Assembly (NCBI RefSeq): GCF_943913055.1
Contig: NZ_CALTWS010000048.1
Location: 1-14,661 of the forward strand
DNA length: 14,661 bases
Direction: 5' to 3'
Source of the DNA: an uncultured Brevundimonas sp.
Lineage (GTDB): Bacteria; Pseudomonadota; Alphaproteobacteria; Caulobacterales; Caulobacteraceae
The first letter of the stretch is position 1, and every line of letters starts with the position of its first letter. The position numbers and the translations under genes are program-made. Positions 1-7,549 of this stretch are shown here, piece by piece. The notes beneath the pieces were generated by a model. It was given only the letters and a program-made list of their open reading frames with translations, was not told the origin of the DNA and ran no database searches.

Positions 1-1157
1 ACGCCAAGGCCCTGCTGATGCCGTTCGGCCCGGTCGAGGGCGTGGCGCCCGGGGCCGACATCCGCATCATCGACACCGCCGCCAGCGTGCGACCGACCAC
101 CGCCTGGCTGGGCCGGATCATCGACGCCTTCGGCCAGCCGATCGACGGCAAGGGCCCCCTGCCCCAGGGACCGGCCGCCTATCCCCTGCGCACCCCTCCG
201 CCGCCAGCCCATTCGCGCGGACGGGTGGGCGAGCGGCTGGACCTGGGCGTGCGGTCCATGGACGTCTTCACCACCACCTGCCGGGGTCAGCGTCTGGGCA
301 TCTTCGCCGGCTCGGGCGTCGGCAAGTCGGTGCTGCTGTCCATGCTGGCCAAGGAGGCGACGTGCGATGTCGTCGTCGTCGGCCTGATCGGCGAGCGGGG
401 CCGGGAGGTGCGCGAGTTCGTCGAGGAGACCCTGGGCGAAGAGGGCCTGCGCCGCGCCGTCGTGGTGGTGGCGACATCGGACGAGCCCGCACTGAAGCGC
501 CGCCAGTCGGCCTATATGACCATGGCGATCAGCGAATATTTCCGCGATCAGGATCTGGAGGTGCTGTGCCTGATGGACAGCGTCACACGCTTTGCGATGG
601 CTCAGCGCGAGATCGGCCTGGCCGCGGGCGAGCCGCCGACGACCAAGGGCTATACCCCCACCGTTTTCACCGAACTGCCCAAGCTGCTGGAGCGCGCCGG
701 GCCGGGGCCGGTGCGCGCGGACGGCACGACGGCGGGGCCGATCACCGCCCTGTTCACCGTGCTGGTGGACGGCGGCGACCACGACGAGCCGATCGCCGAT
801 GCCGTGCGCGGTATTCTGGACGGGCACATCGTCATGGACCGCAAGATCGCCGAGCGCGGGCGTTTCCCCGCCATCGACGTGTTGAAATCCGTCAGCCGCA
901 CCCTGCCCGCCTGCCAGACGCCGCCCGAGCGCGAGCTGAACAAGCGCGCCCGCCAGTGTCTGAGCGCCTATGCCAATATGGAAGAACTGATCAAGATCGG
1001 GGCTTACCGGACCGGTGCCGACCCCATCGTGGACCGCGCCATCGCCTTGAATCCCGCGTTGGAAGCCTTCCTGGGCCAGGACAAGGACGATCACACGCCT
1101 TTGGCCGAATCCTTCAACCGGTTGGAAAGCATTCTGAACCAAGGTCTGATCCAGTGA
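1..1157 (+). CDS. fliI: Flagellar export ATPase FliI (5' end cut off by window edge)
   Basis: This is the ATPase of the flagellar type III export apparatus, which works at the cytoplasmic face of the basal body with FliH and FliJ. The frame is open to the left edge, and the first in-window ATG (18) is internal: family members are about 440 aa, and only about 384 residues are visible. Counting from that ATG, the P-loop GSGVGKS is at residues 98-104, followed by [10 protein letters not shown]. The Walker-B strand runs [11 protein letters not shown]. The stretch [11 protein letters not shown] followed by [12 protein letters not shown] is characteristic of the FliI/type III ATPase family rather than F1-beta. 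The C-terminal helical region is complete to a TGA at 1155-1157. fliJ follows after 28 nt, as in the usual flagellar arrangement. I am very sure of the family; FliI rather than a virulence-type homologue is supported by the FliJ-like neighbour. Confidence 0.96.
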   Translation, partial: AKALLMPFGPVEGVAPGADIRIIDTAASVRPTTAWLGRIIDAFGQPIDGKGPLPQGPAAYPLRTPPPPAHSRGRVGERLDLGVRSMDVFTTTCRGQRLGIFAGSGVGKSVLLSMLAKEATCDVVVVGLIGERGREVREFVEETLGEEGLRRAVVVVATSDEPALKRRQSAYMTMAISEYFRDQDLEVLCLMDSVTRFAMAQREIGLAAGEPPTTKGYTPTVFTELPKLLERAGPGPVRADGTTAGPITALFTVLVDGGDHDEPIADAVRGILDGHIVMDRKIAERGRFPAIDVLKSVSRTLPACQTPPERELNKRARQCLSAYANMEELIKIGAYRTGADPIVDRAIALNPALEAFLGQDKDDHTPLAESFNRLESILNQGLIQ

Positions 1158-1185
1158 CCTTGGCTGTTGGGACGAGAGAGTACGC

Positions 1186-1596
1186 ATGACGACCTGGGCG
1201 CAATCGCTGATCCGCATTTCAAACTATGAGGTCGAGACGCTGCAGAAGCGTCTGGCCGAGATCAGCGATCGCAAGGCGCAGACGGAAATGCGCCTGGCCA
1301 TGCTGGAAGCCGAGGCCGAGGGCGAGCAGGACCGCGCCCGTCAGGACGTCGACGCCGCCATGATGCTGCGGGCCTATCTGAACGGCTGGAAGCAGAAGAA
1401 GGCCGCCGTCCAGGCCGACGTCGCCGCCATCGAGGCCGAGGAAGAAGGGGCGCGCGACGCCCTGACCAGCGCCTTCGAAGAGCTGAAGAAGTTCGAACAC
1501 GTCGCCGAAACCACCCGCCTGAACGCCCTTCTCGCCGCCGGCAAGCGCGAGACGGCGGCGTTCGACGAGATGGGGCTGCGGCGGCGCGCGGTCTGA
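1186..1596 (+). CDS. fliJ: Flagellar export chaperone/stalk protein FliJ
   Basis: A 136-aa protein, rich in Glu, Ala, Lys and Arg and almost entirely coiled coil (roughly residues 10-115, with heptad-like Leu/Ala spacing and no Pro in that span). In the flagellar export apparatus FliJ sits like a central stalk in the FliI hexamer and helps couple the export gate. Sequence similarity in this family is weak, so the call rests on size, coiled-coil composition and position directly after fliI. The ATG at 1186 is preceded by a purine-rich GAGAGAG about 5 nt upstream, which supports this start. The stop at 1594-1596 is only 4 nt from the next start codon (GTG, 1601), so the following xylanase-like gene is probably on the same transcript. 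Confidence 0.85.
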   Translation: MTTWAQSLIRISNYEVETLQKRLAEISDRKAQTEMRLAMLEAEAEGEQDRARQDVDAAMMLRAYLNGWKQKKAAVQADVAAIEAEEEGARDALTSAFEELKKFEHVAETTRLNALLAAGKRETAAFDEMGLRRRAV

Positions 1597-1600
1597 GACC

Positions 1601-2674
1601 GTGACGCCCAGCCGACGCAGCGTGCTGGCCGCGCCGCTGCTGGCTGTCCCTGCCCTCGCCGCCTGCGACCGCTTTGCGTCCGCTGCGCCCGCGCCGGGAC
1701 CGGAGGCCGCGCCGCTGAAGGACATCCTGCCCTGCCCGTTCGGGGCAACGGGCATGACCTGGCAGCTGGATCAGGCCGACTGGATCGCCCAGACGTTGAA
1801 ACACTGTTCCCAGCTGACGCCGGAGTGGGAACAGAAGATGGAGCGGACTCTGGGGCCCGGCTTCACCTATGATTTCGAGCCGTCGGACCGCGTCGTCGGC
1901 TTCGCCCGCGACAACGGCCTGCGCGTCCACGGCCACACGGTCATCTGGTATTCGCAAGGGGCCGAGGTGTTCGACGACGCCGCCGTGCCGCGCGATCGGT
2001 TCGCCGCCGAATACGACCGCTACATCTCCACCTTCGTGGGTCGCTACAAGGGTCAGATGGCGGGCTGGGACGTGGTCAACGAGCCGGTGGCCGAGGATGG
2101 CGAGGGCCTGCGCGACTGTCACTGGAGCCGGGTGCTGGGCATGGACGGCTACATGGTCCGGGCCTTCGAACAGGCGAAGGCCGCCGATCCGAATGCGGTG
2201 CTTTTCCTGAACGAATACAATCTGGAGAACATCCCGAAGAAGGGGGCGACCTTCCTGAAGCTGGTCGAGCGGCTGCTGAAACTGGGCGCGCCCATCGGCG
2301 GCATCGGCACCCAGTCGCATCTGGACATCGAAATCCCCGCTGGCCAGATCACCAGCTTCATGCGTGATGCGGCCTCCCTCGGCCTGCCCATCCATGTGTC
2401 GGAGCTGGATTTCCCGATGCAGCGCGAGGGGCGGATGCCGGACCTGCGCAGCGTCGCCGACAAGCGAGCGCAGCAGGTGGCGCGGGTGGGCGAACTGGCG
2501 GAGGCGTTCATGGCGTTGCCGGAGCGGCAGCGCTACGCATTTACCACCTGGGGCCTTCGTGACATCGACAGCTGGCTGGTCCGCGAGGGCAAGAGCAGCG
2601 ACAGCCCCCTGCTGCTGGACGCCGAAGGCCGGGCCAATCCGGCCTATCAGGCGGTGGTGTCAGCCGTCCGCTAG
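1601..2674 (+). CDS. Glycoside hydrolase family 10 (endo-1,4-beta-xylanase-like) lipoprotein
   Basis: A 357-aa exported GH10 TIM-barrel enzyme, expected to hydrolyse internal beta-1,4-xylosidic bonds with retention. The N-terminus SRRSVL (4-9) resembles a twin-arginine signal, followed by a hydrophobic stretch and the lipobox LAAC (Cys22), so the protein is probably lipid-anchored. Catalytic acid/base Glu161 lies in DVVNEP (157-162) and the nucleophile Glu268 in HVSELD (265-270). GHT (111-113), QSH (238-240), and Trp317/Trp325 in TWG-D-SW also match the family. Two family motifs are altered: TPENxMKW reads TPEWEQKM (73-80), and the usual WHSQ reads WYSQ (116-119). The GTG start lies 4 nt after fliJ; the intact signal peptide from this codon supports it. 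The 3' end overlaps the convergent glycosyltransferase gene by 15 nt. The GH10 fold is secure; true xylan specificity is less so. Confidence 0.9.
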   Translation: MTPSRRSVLAAPLLAVPALAACDRFASAAPAPGPEAAPLKDILPCPFGATGMTWQLDQADWIAQTLKHCSQLTPEWEQKMERTLGPGFTYDFEPSDRVVGFARDNGLRVHGHTVIWYSQGAEVFDDAAVPRDRFAAEYDRYISTFVGRYKGQMAGWDVVNEPVAEDGEGLRDCHWSRVLGMDGYMVRAFEQAKAADPNAVLFLNEYNLENIPKKGATFLKLVERLLKLGAPIGGIGTQSHLDIEIPAGQITSFMRDAASLGLPIHVSELDFPMQREGRMPDLRSVADKRAQQVARVGELAEAFMALPERQRYAFTTWGLRDIDSWLVREGKSSDSPLLLDAEGRANPAYQAVVSAVR

Positions 2675-3619
2675 ATCCGCCAGCAGCTTCTTGGCCGCCT
2701 TCAGCATTCGCTCTGCCGGCAGGTCGTTCATGTGCTGGATGGCCTGGTTCAGGCGCGGGTCGATCTTGCGGTATTCCTCGACCGAGCGGGGGCCACGCAC
2801 GGCGATCCCGCTCCAGGGACCGCGCTCGGCCTCGTCCGACGGGCCAAAGGCGGCGACCACGGGCGCGCCCGCCGCCGTCGCCAGGTGGGTCCACAGCGAG
2901 TCCGGACCCAGATACAGCGCTGCTCGCCCCAGCAGGGCCACGGCCTGCAACGGCGTCAGTCGCCCGACCAGTTCGGTCGCCCGCCCCCGGGTGACGGCCA
3001 GTCGAATGGTGTGGGCGTCGTCGCGGTCCTTTTCGTCGCCCAGGATCAGCAGCCGTCCGCCCGCCAGGGGACCGTCATCGGCGATCAGGGCGGCGGCGAC
3101 CTTGGCGTAGCGTTCGGCGGGCCAGTGACGGCCCATCCAGTCGGTGCCGGGGGCCACGGCGATGATCGGGCCGGAGGCAGCGGGGATCAGGGCGTCGGCA
3201 GTCGCCTGCGTTTCCTCCGACACGAACAGGCGCGGGGCCGGGATGTCGTCCAGATGCAGCACCCGGGCGGCCAGCTCGACGGCATGCACCCCCGCCTCGC
3301 CTGCGCCCCGCACGGCCCGCTTCTGACGCTTCAGCTTGCCGGAAATGGTCGAGCCGCGCATGTCGACGACCAGCCCCCAGCGGGTGTCGCGCACCTGATT
3401 CCACAGACCCAGCCAGTCCAGCCGCGTCTCCTTGTCCAGCACGATCAGGCGGCGCAGGCGCGGGGTGTCGGCGAACAGCGGCGCGCTGGTCCTGGACCCC
3501 ACGATGGTGAAGTCCGCCGTCGGCATCGCCTCGACCAGATAGGCCAGCACGCCGGACGACAGGACGGCCTCCTCCGGACTGGCCTCGGCGATGTAAAGAA
3601 TGGGAAAACGGCCCGACAT
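2660..3619 (-). CDS. Glycosyltransferase family 9 (heptosyltransferase-like)
   Basis: A 319-aa GT-B fold enzyme related to ADP-heptose:LPS heptosyltransferases (WaaC/WaaF/WaaQ group), which add sugars to the LPS inner core on the cytoplasmic side. The C-terminal nucleotide-sugar domain shows IAVAPGTDW (153-161), GRHWPAERYA (163-172), LILGDEKD (191-198), the GPDSLWTHLA segment with His245 (238-247) and FGPSD (258-262), all in the order typical of GT9. The N-terminal acceptor domain is more divergent, with VVDMRGS at 84-90. There is no signal peptide or membrane helix. The actual donor and acceptor cannot be read from the sequence. The gene is monocistronic in this window, convergent with the GH10 gene and divergent from ygfZ (95 nt between start codons). 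No clear Shine-Dalgarno precedes the ATG at 3619. Confidence 0.85.
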   Translation of the reverse strand: MSGRFPILYIAEASPEEAVLSSGVLAYLVEAMPTADFTIVGSRTSAPLFADTPRLRRLIVLDKETRLDWLGLWNQVRDTRWGLVVDMRGSTISGKLKRQKRAVRGAGEAGVHAVELAARVLHLDDIPAPRLFVSEETQATADALIPAASGPIIAVAPGTDWMGRHWPAERYAKVAAALIADDGPLAGGRLLILGDEKDRDDAHTIRLAVTRGRATELVGRLTPLQAVALLGRAALYLGPDSLWTHLATAAGAPVVAAFGPSDEAERGPWSGIAVRGPRSVEEYRKIDPRLNQAIQHMNDLPAERMLKAAKKLLADLADG

Positions 3620-3626
3620 GACTGGA

Positions 3627-3636
3627 CCGTATACGG
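3627..3636. repeat. 10-bp perfect palindrome CCGTATACGG
   Basis: The sequence CCGTATACGG is self-complementary and lies 8 nt upstream of the glycosyltransferase start codon, in the divergent gap before ygfZ. On the minus strand it contains TATACG, which could serve as a -10 element, so the palindrome could be an operator over that promoter or simply a coincidence. Only its symmetry and location are directly visible. Confidence 0.35.
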
Positions 3637-3679
3637 ATTCTCGCCTGCGGATCAGGGGTCGCGCAACTGTCCCCAGCTA

Positions 3680-3708
3680 TGGTCGGCGCGGACAAGGCCA
3701 CCTATCTA
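3680..3708 (+). promoter_or_regulatory. Possible promoter of ygfZ
   Basis: TGGTCG (3680-3685) and TATCTA (3703-3708) are separated by 17 nt and loosely resemble -35 and -10 elements. If used, transcription would start at or next to the ATG at 3715, giving a leaderless message. The match to consensus is weak, and this is a suggestion only. Confidence 0.25.
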
Positions 3709-3714
3709 GGCCTC

Positions 3715-4509
3715 ATGACGCAGATCGCCCGCCTCGACAGCCGCGCCTTGATCCGGGTGTCGGGCCCGGATGCCCGCCCCTTCCTGCACAATCTGCTGAC
3801 CCAGGACGTGGAGACGCTGTCCGACGGAGCCGTGCACTACGGAGCGCTGCTGTCGCCGCCGGGGCGGTTGCTGTTCGACCTGTTTCTGTGGGGCGAGGCG
3901 GACGGCCTGGTGCTGGATGTGGCGGCGGACCGGCGCGAGGCCCTGATCCAGCGGCTGTTGATGTATCGCCTGCGGTCAGACGTGCAGATCGCGGCACTGG
4001 ACGAGCCGGTGTTTGCGGCCTGGGACGGCGACGCCCCCGGCTTCGTAGCGGACCCGCGACTGGCGGTGCTGGGTGGCCGGGCCTGGGGCCTGCACATCGA
4101 GACGACGGCGAGCGCAGACGACTATCGCGCCCACGGTATTCGGTACGGCGTGCCCGATCCGGCGCTGGACACGGTGCCGGACAAGACCTGGCCGATCGAG
4201 GCGAACTTCGACCTGCTGAACGGCATCGACTTCCACAAGGGCTGTTTCATCGGCCAGGAAACCGCCTCGCGCATGCATCGGCGTGGCACGGTCAAGAACC
4301 GGATGATGGGCCTGACCTTCGACGGTCCGCCGCCACCGTTCGGAGCCGAGGTGCTGAACGGCAGCTTGCGCGCCGGAGAGGTTCTGGGCGGGCGCGACGG
4401 TGCCGCCATCGCCCTGTTGCGCGTCGACCGGCTAGACGGCGAGCTCAGCGTCGACGGACGCCCCGTCACCGCCCACTGGCCACAATGGATGCCGCGCGAC
4501 GTCGCCTGA
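3715..4509 (+). CDS. ygfZ: YgfZ/GcvT-like folate-binding protein (Fe-S cluster maintenance)
   Basis: YgfZ proteins use tetrahydrofolate to help assemble or repair certain iron-sulfur enzymes in the cytosol. The diagnostic motif KGCFIGQE is present, with its key Cys at residue 177 from this start. The N-terminal text RLDSRALIRVSGPDARPFLHN and LLTQDV, and the following GALLSPPGRLLFDLFL segment, fit the GcvT-like folate domain. I chose ATG 3715 (264 aa) because homologues begin with a short lead into the RLD-R segment. An in-frame ATG at 3679 would add 12 residues with no family character. No good Shine-Dalgarno precedes either ATG. The C-terminal domain is complete to the TGA at 4507-4509. fpr follows after 63 nt in the same direction, possibly co-transcribed. 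Confidence 0.92.
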   Translation: MTQIARLDSRALIRVSGPDARPFLHNLLTQDVETLSDGAVHYGALLSPPGRLLFDLFLWGEADGLVLDVAADRREALIQRLLMYRLRSDVQIAALDEPVFAAWDGDAPGFVADPRLAVLGGRAWGLHIETTASADDYRAHGIRYGVPDPALDTVPDKTWPIEANFDLLNGIDFHKGCFIGQETASRMHRRGTVKNRMMGLTFDGPPPPFGAEVLNGSLRAGEVLGGRDGAAIALLRVDRLDGELSVDGRPVTAHWPQWMPRDVA

Positions 4510-4572
4510 CCGCTCGACAGTGACACCCCATCCCTTTCGCCGGACGCCCTCAACCGCTAACAGACGCCGCAC

Positions 4573-5388
4573 ATGACCGACGCCGCCGTATCCCCCCCTC
4601 CCGTCAAGGCCAGCCCCTTCCATGAACTGGAGGTGCTGTCGGTGCGCCACTGGACCGATCAGCTGTTCAGTTTCCGCATCGCCCGGCCCGAGGATTTCCG
4701 CTTCCGCTCCGGCGAGTTCGTGATGATCGGCCTGCCGGGCGAAGATGGCGGCAAGCCGATCCTGCGGGCCTATTCCATCGCCAGCCCGCACTGGGACGAG
4801 GAGCTGGAGTTCCTGTCCATCGCCGTGCCCGACGGGCCGCTGACCTCGCGCCTGGTCAAGATCAAGCCGGGCGACACCGTCCTCATGGGCAAAAAGCCGA
4901 CCGGCACCCTGGTGCTGGATGCCCTGACGGGCGGCGAGCGGCTGTGGCTGATCGGGACGGGCACGGGCCTGGCCCCGTGGCTGTCGGTAGCGCGGGACCC
5001 CGATACCTATGCCCGCTTTGGTCAGGTCATCGTCTGCCATACGGTGCGCAATGTGGCCGATCTGGCCTATCGCGACTTCTTCACCGCCGGCATTCACGAC
5101 GACCCCCTGATCGGCGAAGAGGCCAGGGCCCAGCTGGTCTATTATCCGACCGTCACGCGCGAGCGATTCGAGACGCCGGGCAGGATCACGGAGCGCATCA
5201 AGTCCGGCGACGTCTTCGCCGACCTGGGCCTGCCCCTCGGGTTTTCGCCCAATACCGACCGCGTCATGCTCTGCGGGTCGATGGCCATGATCAAGGAGAC
5301 CGGCGAACTGCTGGAAACCTATGGCCTGAAAGAGGGCTCCAACGCCGAGCCGGGCGACTATGTGCTGGAGCGTGCCTTTGTCGGATGA
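4573..5388 (+). CDS. fpr: Ferredoxin--NADP(+) reductase, bacterial subclass I
   Basis: A 271-aa FAD enzyme that moves electrons between NADP(H) and ferredoxin or flavodoxin in the cytosol, feeding Fe-S assembly and redox stress responses. The FAD-binding motif RAYSIAS is at 65-71, preceded by the beta-barrel FRSGEFVMIGLPG. The NADP-binding glycine motif GTGTGLAPWLS is at 128-138. YYPTVTRE is at 190-197 and MLCGSMAMI at 232-240. The C-terminus ends YVLERAFVG, as in bacterial Fpr proteins, where the last residues cover the flavin. Length is normal. ygfZ lies upstream in the same direction; both have roles around iron-sulfur metabolism, which makes co-expression reasonable. The next gene overlaps or abuts its 3' end. 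Confidence 0.95.
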   Translation: MTDAAVSPPPVKASPFHELEVLSVRHWTDQLFSFRIARPEDFRFRSGEFVMIGLPGEDGGKPILRAYSIASPHWDEELEFLSIAVPDGPLTSRLVKIKPGDTVLMGKKPTGTLVLDALTGGERLWLIGTGTGLAPWLSVARDPDTYARFGQVIVCHTVRNVADLAYRDFFTAGIHDDPLIGEEARAQLVYYPTVTRERFETPGRITERIKSGDVFADLGLPLGFSPNTDRVMLCGSMAMIKETGELLETYGLKEGSNAEPGDYVLERAFVG

Positions 5389-5704
5389 AGTCGTGATCGA
5401 CGCGCGCACGGCCCCGGAGGCCTGCGAGACGATGGCCGAAGTGCGCCAGGGCGTCGACGCCCTGGACCGCGCTCTGGTGACCCTGCTGGCCGAGCGGCAG
5501 CGCTATATGCACGCCGCCGCCCGCATCAAGCCCAGCCGCGACGTCGTCCATGACGACGCCCGCATCGAAGATGTCGTGACCAAGGTGCTGGCCGCCGCCG
5601 AGCCCGCCGGCCTGTCACCCGAGATCGCCGAACCTGTCTGGCGCACCCTGATCGACCGCTGCATCGCCCATGAGCTTGCGGTGTGGGACCGGACGCGGGT
5701 CTAG
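5360..5704 (+). CDS. Chorismate mutase, AroQ fold (PchB-like)
   Basis: A small all-helical protein of the AroQ class, expected to convert chorismate to prephenate for Phe/Tyr synthesis. Some relatives are isochorismate-pyruvate lyases, but no siderophore genes are nearby. The domain starts at MAEVRQGVDALDRALVTLLAERQ (about residues 25-47), with the conserved Arg and the ALDRALVTLL helix. AAARIKPSR (52-60) carries the active-site Lys, and the last helix reads LIDRCIAHELAVWDR. The start is uncertain: ATG 5360 overlaps fpr by 29 nt, GTG 5372 overlaps it by 17 nt, and GTG 5393 begins just after the fpr stop. None has a strong ribosome-binding site and all contain the whole domain. The stop TAG lies in a CTAG shared with the opposing Hpt gene. 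Confidence 0.85.
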   Translation: MCWSVPLSDEVVIDARTAPEACETMAEVRQGVDALDRALVTLLAERQRYMHAAARIKPSRDVVHDDARIEDVVTKVLAAAEPAGLSPEIAEPVWRTLIDRCIAHELAVWDRTRV

Positions 5705-6054
5705 CCCCGAAGGCTTTTCAGCATCAGCGCATGACGATAGGCGGCCACATCGGCCAGAGCCGCATCCAAGGCCGTGCGGACCCGATCCAGCAGGGGCGAG
5801 GCCGCCGCCTTGTCGGCCCCTTCAGCCTCCGCGCACGTTTCCGCCAGGGTCCCTGCCCCGATGCCGAGCGCGGCCCCGCGGATCGTGTGGACCGCGTCGC
5901 GCCAGCCTTCCTCGCGCACATCCAGCAGGGGCGACCAGAGCGCGGCCTGTTGGACGAACAGCCCCAGCACCTCTTCGCCGATGGCGTCGTCACCCGCCGT
6001 CATGGCCTCCAGCACGGTGAAATCGACCGCGCCGGACACGTCGCGCAGGGCCAT
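5701..6054 (-). CDS. Hpt (histidine phosphotransfer) domain protein
   Basis: A 117-aa stand-alone four-helix Hpt protein. Such proteins receive a phosphate from a receiver domain on one histidine and pass it to another. The phospho-acceptor His56 sits in HTIRGAALGIGA (56-67), which fits HxxKGAA with Arg in place of Lys. The following AETCAEAE helix is also typical. There is no other domain, signal peptide or membrane segment. Its ATG overlaps the stop of the upstream permease gene by one base (TGATG), so translation is probably coupled to it. No histidine kinase or receiver gene lies in the window, so its partners are unknown. Its stop codon overlaps that of the convergent chorismate mutase gene. 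Confidence 0.82.
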   Translation of the reverse strand: MALRDVSGAVDFTVLEAMTAGDDAIGEEVLGLFVQQAALWSPLLDVREEGWRDAVHTIRGAALGIGAGTLAETCAEAEGADKAAASPLLDRVRTALDAALADVAAYRHALMLKSLRG

Positions 6055-7475
6055 CAGCCTGCCGTCTCTTCACCCTTGGCCAGGCGCGAGTGGCGGGCCG
6101 ACCAGGCAAAGTAGATCAAGAGGCCGCCGACGTTCCAGACCAGGAACCAGACCTGGGTGTTCACCGGCAGGCTGAACAGCAGATACAGACAGCCCGCGAT
6201 GCCCAGCGGCCCGATGATCCAGGCCAGCGGTGCCCTGAACACCCGCGTGCGCACCGCATCCCGGACCCGCAGGACCAGCAGGCTGGCGCAGACGGCGGTA
6301 AAGGCTGCCAGCGTCCCCGCATTGGCCAAGGCCGCGATCTCGTCCAGCGGCAGAAGGCCGGCCAGGATGCTGACGATCACGGCGGTGAACAGGGTCACGA
6401 CCACCGGCACGCCGCGGGCCGACACCTGACCCAGACGACGCGGCAGCAGGCCGTCGCGCGCCATGACGTAAAAGATGCGGGTCTGGCCATAGAAGAAGGC
6501 CAGGATCACCGTCGGCACGCCCACAATGACCGCGGCGGCCACGATCTGGGCGGCCAGGGGCTGTTCCAGAATGCGCAGGATCAGGGCCAGGGGCTCGCCG
6601 CTGTCGGCGAACTGGCTGAACGGCATGGAGCCCACCGCCAGGGCCGCGACCAGCATGTACAGGATGGTACAGATGATCATGGAGCCCAGGATGCCGATGG
6701 TCAGGTCGCGGGCCGGATTCCGCGTCTCCTCGGCCGCCGTCGCCACTGCATCGAAGCCGTAGAAGGCAAAGAAGACGATCGCCGCCCCCGCCATCACCCC
6801 GACCTCGGCCCCCGCAGGTCCGTTCTTGTTGAAGCCGAAGGGCATCAGCGGCTCGAAATTGGCGGGGTCGAATGCGGGCGCGACCACGGCGATGAAGACC
6901 AGCAGGGCGCTGCACTTGATGACCACCAGCACGGCATTGACCGTCGCACTCTCCTTGGTGCCCAGCAGCAGCAGGCCGGTCACCGCCAGGATGATCAGCA
7001 CGGCCGGGATGTTGATGATGCCGTCCGCATGCGGCCCCGCCGTCAGGGCCTGGGGCAGGACGATGTCGATGGTTCGCAGGAAGCCGACCGCATATTCGGA
7101 CCAGCCCACGGCCACGGCACTGACCACCAGGGAATATTCCAGGATCAGGCTCCAGCCGATGATCCAGGCGATGGCCTCGCCCAGCGCCGCATAGCTGTAG
7201 GTATAGGCGCCGCCCGAGGCCGGCATCATGGTCGCAAGCTCGGCATAGGCCAGGGCCACGCACGCGCAGATGACGCCGACGATGGCGAAGGCCACGATGA
7301 TGCCCGGCCCGGCCTTTTCGACGCCCACGCCTGTCAGCGTGTAGATGCCGGTGCCCACGATGGCCCCGATGCCCAGCAGCATCAGATGCGGCCAGCCCAG
7401 CGTCTTCTTCAGCGCGGGGCCGTCGTGCGGGGCCAGCATGGCGTCGATCGAACGACGGCGGTTCCAGAAGGCCAT
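6054..7475 (-). CDS. Amino-acid permease, APC superfamily (cationic amino-acid transporter type)
   Basis: A 473-aa inner-membrane transporter with about 12 hydrophobic segments. The first segment carries GAIVGTGIYTLTG (37-49), the substrate-binding loop motif of APC transporters. PASGGAYTYSY follows in the third segment, and FYGFDAVATAAEETRNPARD in the middle is typical of the CAT/YfnA branch. The substrate cannot be fixed from sequence; cationic or small neutral amino acids are likely. The start was set at the ATG at 7475 because GAGGGGAG (7492-7485) is placed 9 nt upstream. An upstream in-frame ATG at 7544 would add 23 polar residues and place this Shine-Dalgarno inside the gene. The gene is divergent from tRNA-Lys and is followed by the coupled Hpt gene. 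Confidence 0.9.
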   Translation of the reverse strand: MAFWNRRRSIDAMLAPHDGPALKKTLGWPHLMLLGIGAIVGTGIYTLTGVGVEKAGPGIIVAFAIVGVICACVALAYAELATMMPASGGAYTYSYAALGEAIAWIIGWSLILEYSLVVSAVAVGWSEYAVGFLRTIDIVLPQALTAGPHADGIINIPAVLIILAVTGLLLLGTKESATVNAVLVVIKCSALLVFIAVVAPAFDPANFEPLMPFGFNKNGPAGAEVGVMAGAAIVFFAFYGFDAVATAAEETRNPARDLTIGILGSMIICTILYMLVAALAVGSMPFSQFADSGEPLALILRILEQPLAAQIVAAAVIVGVPTVILAFFYGQTRIFYVMARDGLLPRRLGQVSARGVPVVVTLFTAVIVSILAGLLPLDEIAALANAGTLAAFTAVCASLLVLRVRDAVRTRVFRAPLAWIIGPLGIAGCLYLLFSLPVNTQVWFLVWNVGGLLIYFAWSARHSRLAKGEETAG

Positions 7476-7484
7476 GATGCGTAA

Positions 7485-7492
7485 CTCCCCTC
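7485..7492 (-). promoter_or_regulatory. Strong Shine-Dalgarno of the permease
   Basis: On the minus strand GAGGGGAG lies 9 nt before the ATG at 7475. It is the best ribosome-binding site in the core part of the window and decides the start of the permease in favour of the shorter 473-aa form. Confidence 0.75.
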
Positions 7493-7549
7493 GCCGCTCC
7501 CCGGCGGCTGATTCCGTCACGGACCCTAGACGGTCCTGCGACAAAGCGG

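Noticed and set aside
2732..3709. A 325-aa plus-strand open frame opposite the glycosyltransferase
   Set aside because: His/Gln/Gly/Arg-rich antisense frame; the GT9 motifs are on the minus strand.
3600..4523. A 307-aa plus-strand open frame over ygfZ
   Set aside because: A shifted-frame shadow of ygfZ, rich in Arg, Ala and Gly; the KGCFIGQE motif is in the other frame.
6090..7484. A 464-aa open frame on the plus strand opposite the permease
   Set aside because: The product is His/Asp/Gln/Arg/Gly repetitive, typical of an antisense frame in GC-rich DNA; the permease on the other strand is unmistakable.
7476..7544. A 23-residue longer permease start at 7544
   Set aside because: It would place the strong GAGGGGAG ribosome-binding site inside the gene and adds only polar, non-conserved residues.
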